Source of the DNA: Elysia chlorotica
Taxonomy: Eukaryota > Mollusca > Gastropoda > Plakobranchidae
Reading direction: 5' to 3'
Length of the DNA: 64,000 nt
Assembly: GCA_003991915.1 (NCBI GenBank)
Contig: RQTK01000436.1
Location: 62,001-126,000 of the forward strand
Shown here: positions 59,098 through 64,000 of the stretch, piece by piece
How positions within the stretch are numbered: position 1 is the first letter of the stretch
Layout: each line of letters begins with the position of its first letter
Translations under genes and position numbers: made by a program
The notes under the pieces: model-generated
What the model was told of the DNA's origin: nothing
Seen by the model: the letters and a program-made list of their open reading frames with translations, nothing else
Databases searched by the model: none

Positions 59098-61129
59098 TAG
59101 CAGAGACAGAGAGGGGTATGAAAATCAAAATGTATAGTAGCACTTCTTCACTGAGTGAATCTGGTCTATTTGGTAAAAAAAAAGGGGGGGGGGGTATCGA
59201 ATTAACTGTGTAAATTTCAACACACGGAAGGAATTATGAATGAGCTAAAATCCCCAGGGTGTCTTTATTTAGCTTTGTTATTAGTAACTGTCAAAAAGAT
59301 ATTGTTAAAAAATATCAATGGCGAAGCAGTTTTAAGTTGAATTATAAGTCGCACTTTATGTCATTGTTTTTGAAGGTACGTGAAGCCTACATTGTTGAAA
59401 TACTTTTCACTCCCTGAACCGATTAGTTTGTAGACGATCTTGATGGTTCAAAACTGCGTAGCCTAGTGTGATATTTTATAATGTTGACTGGAATGATCAC
59501 TCCCAAGATTTGTTATTACTCGGCTAATTCTACGCACGTCATTAGATGTTATGGTTACCACATTATGGCTGTACCGACATCCTCCTTATTTTGTCAAGAC
59601 GTTTCCACAAAGCTGCTAGTTGATAGAGCAGAAATAGTGAAATTTAACAGGAACTGTTGTAATTCAGAAAGGAGGGGGAAATCACCATTATAAATTAAAT
59701 GTAAATGCGTTAACTGATTAAAGAAGTAGAATTCAAAATGAGGTAAACAAAAATGGTGGGTATTTATTTGAGTCAGCAAGCTTACTTTGAGCAAGAAGTA
59801 GCAAAAATAATTACAAAATAAATTTGCGCAGGGTTACGCACCGTGTCGCTCAGAAATATGTAGAATTCTGAACAGTTTCAGACATAAGAATGATGAAGGA
59901 ATTTAGAAGCAAACCAAGCCATACCTACCAGAGCTCTTCGGGCGGCGAAGGAGGAAATAAATCCCACCCAGACAGATGTTTTGGTTGTAATAAAGCGACA
60001 GGTTAAGCTGAAGAAGGAGGTGCTGTAAATAGTGTACCACTCCCCAAGCCCGATACTCTGTCTTAACCTACGTCCCCATCCTTCTAAACCCATACTAGAT
60101 TAACCGCCGCCTGGCTGAATGGATGGATTAACGCGGTAAAGTAAGCCGGGCTGATATTGAACAAGCCGGGTTTATTATACAGCTTTGCGTCCTTTAATTA
60201 CCGAAACCTTGAGACGCCCCCCGTCCGGCTCTTTGTCTCCTGATCTACGCGATACGCCTGCAAGGGCCTTGACTGTATGACTCCAAATGTAACAGAGCTA
60301 TGTAAGAAATTACATTGCTAGCCTTAAATATCAAATTACATTGAGCCTGTGCAGACTTTAGGGTATACCTACAGGTTGCTTCATTCCCTGTTATATGGAG
60401 CCTTCAACAGAAATCAGGAAAAAGTGTGAATGTTTTGTTATTTTGTTTTTGAGACTTCAGAACAGTTCATCGATCTTGTCAAGAATCGCAAATTTGGCAA
60501 GTTTTTATTTTTGAAATGCTCACTCGCAGCAAAAATACGTCAGTTCTAAATAATCATTATGCACACAAAAAAAGAAGCGGAAAATATATATGTACACAAT
60601 CAGATAGACAGGACTCGTCAGCAGGCAGTTTAATGAATCCCGACCTGTATCCATCCCAGAAGTCTCTTTTCCCCCAAAAGGTCTGGCACAGGTTTTTTAC
60701 TTAAACCATAGAGTGAGACCGACAGGTTGATACGCGCTGATTGGAAAAGCTGTTCTCGCATGATCATTAAGCAGCAACATTGTATACAACCCAGTTTTAA
60801 CAGTCGATCATAAATCTTGAAGCAGTGTGTGTGTGGAGGGGGGGGGGGAAGAGAGAGGGAGAAAGATTAAGAAGTACCCGCCCAATCATTATTTATAAGA
60901 AAAATGTGGACTGCGGCATGATTCTACGCGAGAACATTTTAAGAGGCCCCCTCTGCCTCAGGTAAGAATCTTACTATGCGAGGCTATAAAAATAGTATGT
61001 AGTGACTGAAACCGAGAGCTCGGCTCACCAGTAAGGCTTCCGTTACCAGGATAGCTGCAGGAGGCAATCGCTGGCAGGAGAGATATATCGCAAGGAGAGA
61101 GAGATGGATAGACAGATTGAGAGATAGAG

Positions 61130-61175
<46 letters not shown>
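61130..61175. repeat. (GA)n microsatellite
   Basis: GA tract. Confidence 0.95.
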
Positions 61176-61178
<3 letters not shown>

Positions 61179-62841
61179 GGGAGAGAGGAGAGGAATTGAT
61201 TTCTTATAAAAGAGGGGACGGGGAGTAAGCTTGGGTGGAGAAGGCGAATCTCTCTTGCACTTTCACGTCCCTCAAGTTCTGAGGCAGCCTCACCAGTCAA
61301 GAGTGCATTGTATTTACAATATTAACAGAGCGATGGTTCCTGAGAGTACACCCGTACGCACGAGACACGTTTCTCTTGACCCTGCACATTATATCTTAAT
61401 TCTTGTCTTAACACCTTGTGCCGTGGTCATGTTACTAGTACATTGTATTGGCTATCTTCTCTACCTGTACAGTGACTTAACCAAGGCATGCCTTCCCATA
61501 TGGCAAGAACGTTCTGTTTCAATAAACATTCTGCTCATCCTACCCACCGGCATTCCTGATATACATAAAAAAAATTATAACTAAGGGGAAAAACAATAGT
61601 GGCGAAATTCTTACCAACGGGACCCAGTTCATATGAAGTTTGAGATTAAAGAGCAGCTGTTCTTTCTGGAGCGTATTTTCTTCTGGTTGACTCTAGTTTT
61701 AATGCTACTGTTCCTCTTCTTTTCAGCACAAGACGCTTATATCTCAGTCAGTAGCGCTCTAAATTGACGAGCAGGGTGTCGGAAGCTTGGATCTCAATTG
61801 GCGCCCCCTTTCAGAATAGCATTTTCTTTTTCTTCTCAGATAATTCATAAAATAGGAGGGATGAAGATAATCTCAAATAATCATATTTTTTTTCCTTTAA
61901 CCCTTTAGGGCATGAGGTTAACTCCTTTGCTTTCAACAGGGGCTTTGAGGCTTTGCTAGGTTGTCGATATAAGACGCACGTGCACCAAAGCTCCAATAGC
62001 CTTTTCCCCATTTCTAAGACGTTGATGGCAAAATAGAAACCAAACACTTTCTCCTCTTTGCCTGTCTACCTTTCCGGCGTCAATTCTGTGTACACAAACA
62101 CGATTTTTCCCTTGTGATAAGACTGGAAGCGCTGCTTGTACTCACGGAGTATAGACACACACAAGAAACGAGAGGGTTGGGCCAACACGGAAGACAAGGG
62201 TGAGGACCACAACGTTACGACCAGAGCGCTCACTCAGATACCCCCTACTACACGCACAGGTACACACACTCGGGAGGTGGCGCGCTGTCTACTCAGGTAA
62301 GGCCTTGCGATAAGCCTCCCATGAAAAAACCAAGACGATAAGTTACGGAATCTACACGAGCGTCCGACCCTAGCTCTGTCCTAGACTCAAGGAGCCAATA
62401 AGCGATCAGAGGAATGTAAGTTCTTGTGGTTGTGACTACGTCATCCATAAGCGCCGCGAGGATCGCACGGTCTTTCCAAGTGAGGTCGGTTCCATTGTGA
62501 GTACCAGAGAAACTCGACCAAGTTCTCAGTAGTAGGTATAGGATGTACCTGCTGCAGGTACAGTGAACCAGAATCTTCATGCCGTGCTACAACTCATTCA
62601 ACATCTGACGCACACAGGTTTGGGATCCAGAGCTAACGGTACCACCAGGAGATGAGGAGCCCAGGAGGAAGCAGACAGGTGGATGTACAGGGTAAAGATC
62701 CCGCTGCTCTGGCGGTTAGCCCAGTGTTCTTCCACGCGCGCGACCGCGGGTTATCATCAACTTCCGCATGGATTGTTGCAATCTCTTGTTTTTCCTCATG
62801 CAGGCTTGGTCAACCGAATAGAGGAATAATGCGGTTAGCTC

Positions 62842-62844
<3 letters not shown>

Positions 62845-62900
<56 letters not shown>

Positions 62901-62907
62901 AAAATCT

Positions 62908-62953
<46 letters not shown>

Positions 62954-62990
62954 GTCAGTGAGAAACAGAGAGAGAGAGAGAGAGAGAGGG
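62845..62990. repeat. Inverted (CT)n / (GA)n pair
   Basis: CT tract to about 62895, a short centre around TCTCAAAATCTGAGA, then a GA tract. The two arms are self-complementary and can fold into one long hairpin. Confidence 0.92.
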
Positions 62991-63423
62991 AGATGTAACA
63001 ATGCGAACGGGGAAAACAATCTCTTGTCCTAAGTCAAGCTTTCAAAACAATCAAATGAGTTTCATTAACATTTATAAAAAGAAAAATGAATACTTCCGAT
63101 GTTGTTTTGTTCACGTGTTTTGGTTATGTTCTACATCACAACAGCCATTGAAACGTTCTTTAAACACATGAGTGCATACAATATGGATCTATAAGCTTGG
63201 GAGTAGAAACCACCGCCAAATATAAAAATGAAATGAATAAGTACAAAAATGCATGAATATCTTGCTTGGTCTGGGCAGAGATAGTTTCAGCTGACGCGGG
63301 AAAGACGTACATGTACTTTCAAGATTTCCGAAGTTTGTCACAGACAACGAAGTGTTGCATAATTATATACACACGTTACTAAATGTTTAAGAAATATGGT
63401 AATTTTTTAAAGTTTGATTACTT

Positions 63424-63455
63424 GGGGTCTGTAGCTAAGTGGTAATACACTGTGA
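63424..63455 (+). mobile_element. tRNA-like A-box fragment
   Basis: GGGGTCTGTAGCTAAGTGGT resembles the 5' part of a tRNA with an A box (TAGCTAAGTGG), but no B box or acceptor pairing follows. Possibly the head of another SINE. Confidence 0.3.
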
Positions 63456-63704
63456 AAGGTTATATAATAAGACTCTTCACATAACGTTAAATATTAAATA
63501 AAAGAACAGTTTGAGCTAGGGTGTTCATTTATTGCTAATAATAAAGATGTCACAATTAGTTCTGTTGTACGATACGTGTAAGGAAAAAAGGTTTCTAAGT
63601 CGAACAATTCTGTCCCCCTTCTACTGGGTCAGGCAGATAATTGAGTTAACATGAGAACAGTTTATAAATAACTATAGGGAAGGTTTTCTAGGTACCATAG
63701 AGAA

Positions 63705-63705
<1 letters not shown>

Positions 63706-63752
<47 letters not shown>

Positions 63753-63914
63753 GAGAGGGAGAGAGAGAGTCTATGACGGGATCCATAGTCGATCACCTTA
63801 TCGTTGTGTGGGCACCAGTGTATGATACTGACCAGTATGGAGATGAATCTGTTGTAGCATGGAGAAAGGGTGCCACACAGATTGAGAGAGAGATAGAGAC
63901 CGAAATTATATAAT

Positions 63915-63958
<44 letters not shown>
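63706..63958. repeat. Two (GA)n tracts
   Basis: GA tracts at about 63706-63770 and 63919-63958 separated by unique sequence. Confidence 0.95.
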
Positions 63959-63963
<5 letters not shown>

Positions 63964-64000
63964 TAAACAGAGACAAAGTTTCCAGAAGTACAGTGTTAGA

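Larger units (their letters stand above)
44420..64000 (-). other. 19.6 kb with no recognised exon; probably ADGRA 5' intron
   Basis: Non-coding by inspection: GA/CT tracts, SINEs and local duplications. The missing first exons of ADGRA (signal peptide, LRRNT, LRR1) are expected upstream; I scanned for an LRR-like 72-nt exon ending in a GTRAGT donor and did not find one. Moderately GC-richer patches near 49700-50320, 57700-58650, 59820-60270 and 62040-62820 could be regulatory. Confidence 0.5.

Noticed and set aside
63424..63455. Possible tRNA gene
   Set aside because: Only an A-box-like 5' half is present; no anticodon arm, B box or acceptor pairing follows.
1..64000. CRISPR arrays, operons, riboswitches and other prokaryotic systems
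   Set aside because: The DNA is clearly animal nuclear; the tandem repeats lack spacer-repeat regularity and the genes have spliceosomal introns.

Overview
This is a eukaryotic, AT-rich, intron-rich window. Everything I can recognise is ordinary animal nuclear DNA: GT-AG introns, 72-bp leucine-rich-repeat exons, tRNA-derived SINE copies, a decayed LINE and very many GA/CT microsatellites. The proteins, the repeat style and the recurrent TCTAGATC-type motifs suggest a lophotrochozoan, most likely a mollusc and probably a gastropod; the species assignment is inference. A 12-base N gap at 49621-49632 shows this is a draft assembly.

Left part (1-4950): the 5' half of a KCMF1-type E3 ubiquitin ligase gene on the minus strand. 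Three coding exons (4731-4716, 2054-1887, 416-277) encode the N-terminal ZZ zinc finger and a C2H2 finger; the rest lies off the left edge. A perfect CRE palindrome sits just upstream of the start codon. The introns hold a 154-bp tandem duplication, twin C18 tracts and a decayed minisatellite.

Next (about 7130-13611): a complete quinoid dihydropteridine reductase gene (QDPR) on the plus strand. Six coding exons give 233 residues with the Gly-rich cofactor loop and the YxxxK active site. It is arranged head to head with KCMF1, about 2.2-2.8 kb apart.

13612-20870 is AT-rich intergenic DNA with SINE pieces. At 20873-20964 (minus) there is an unassigned, coding-looking terminal exon.

22613-44419 (minus): most of an adhesion GPCR of the ADGRA family (GPR124/GPR125-like). 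Sixteen exons give about 1,796 residues: three LRRs, LRRCT, Ig, hormone-receptor motif, GAIN/GPS, seven transmembrane segments and a very long cytoplasmic tail ending in a PDZ-binding ETSV. All exon phases join without a break. The first exon(s), with signal peptide, LRRNT and first LRR, were not found; they are probably to the right, so 44420-64000 is probably one giant 5' intron. That stretch is dominated by GA tracts, SINEs and local duplications.

The three genes share no pathway: ubiquitin ligation, tetrahydrobiopterin recycling and Wnt/cell-adhesion-type signalling. I found no convincing evidence of a novel multi-gene system. The items most worth a second look are the unassigned terminal exon, a ~750-bp dispersed repeat that carries an AATAAA for the ADGRA strand in two places, the head-to-head SINE palindromes, the near-identical 47455/48377 duplication, and the lineage-specific insertions in the ADGRA protein.
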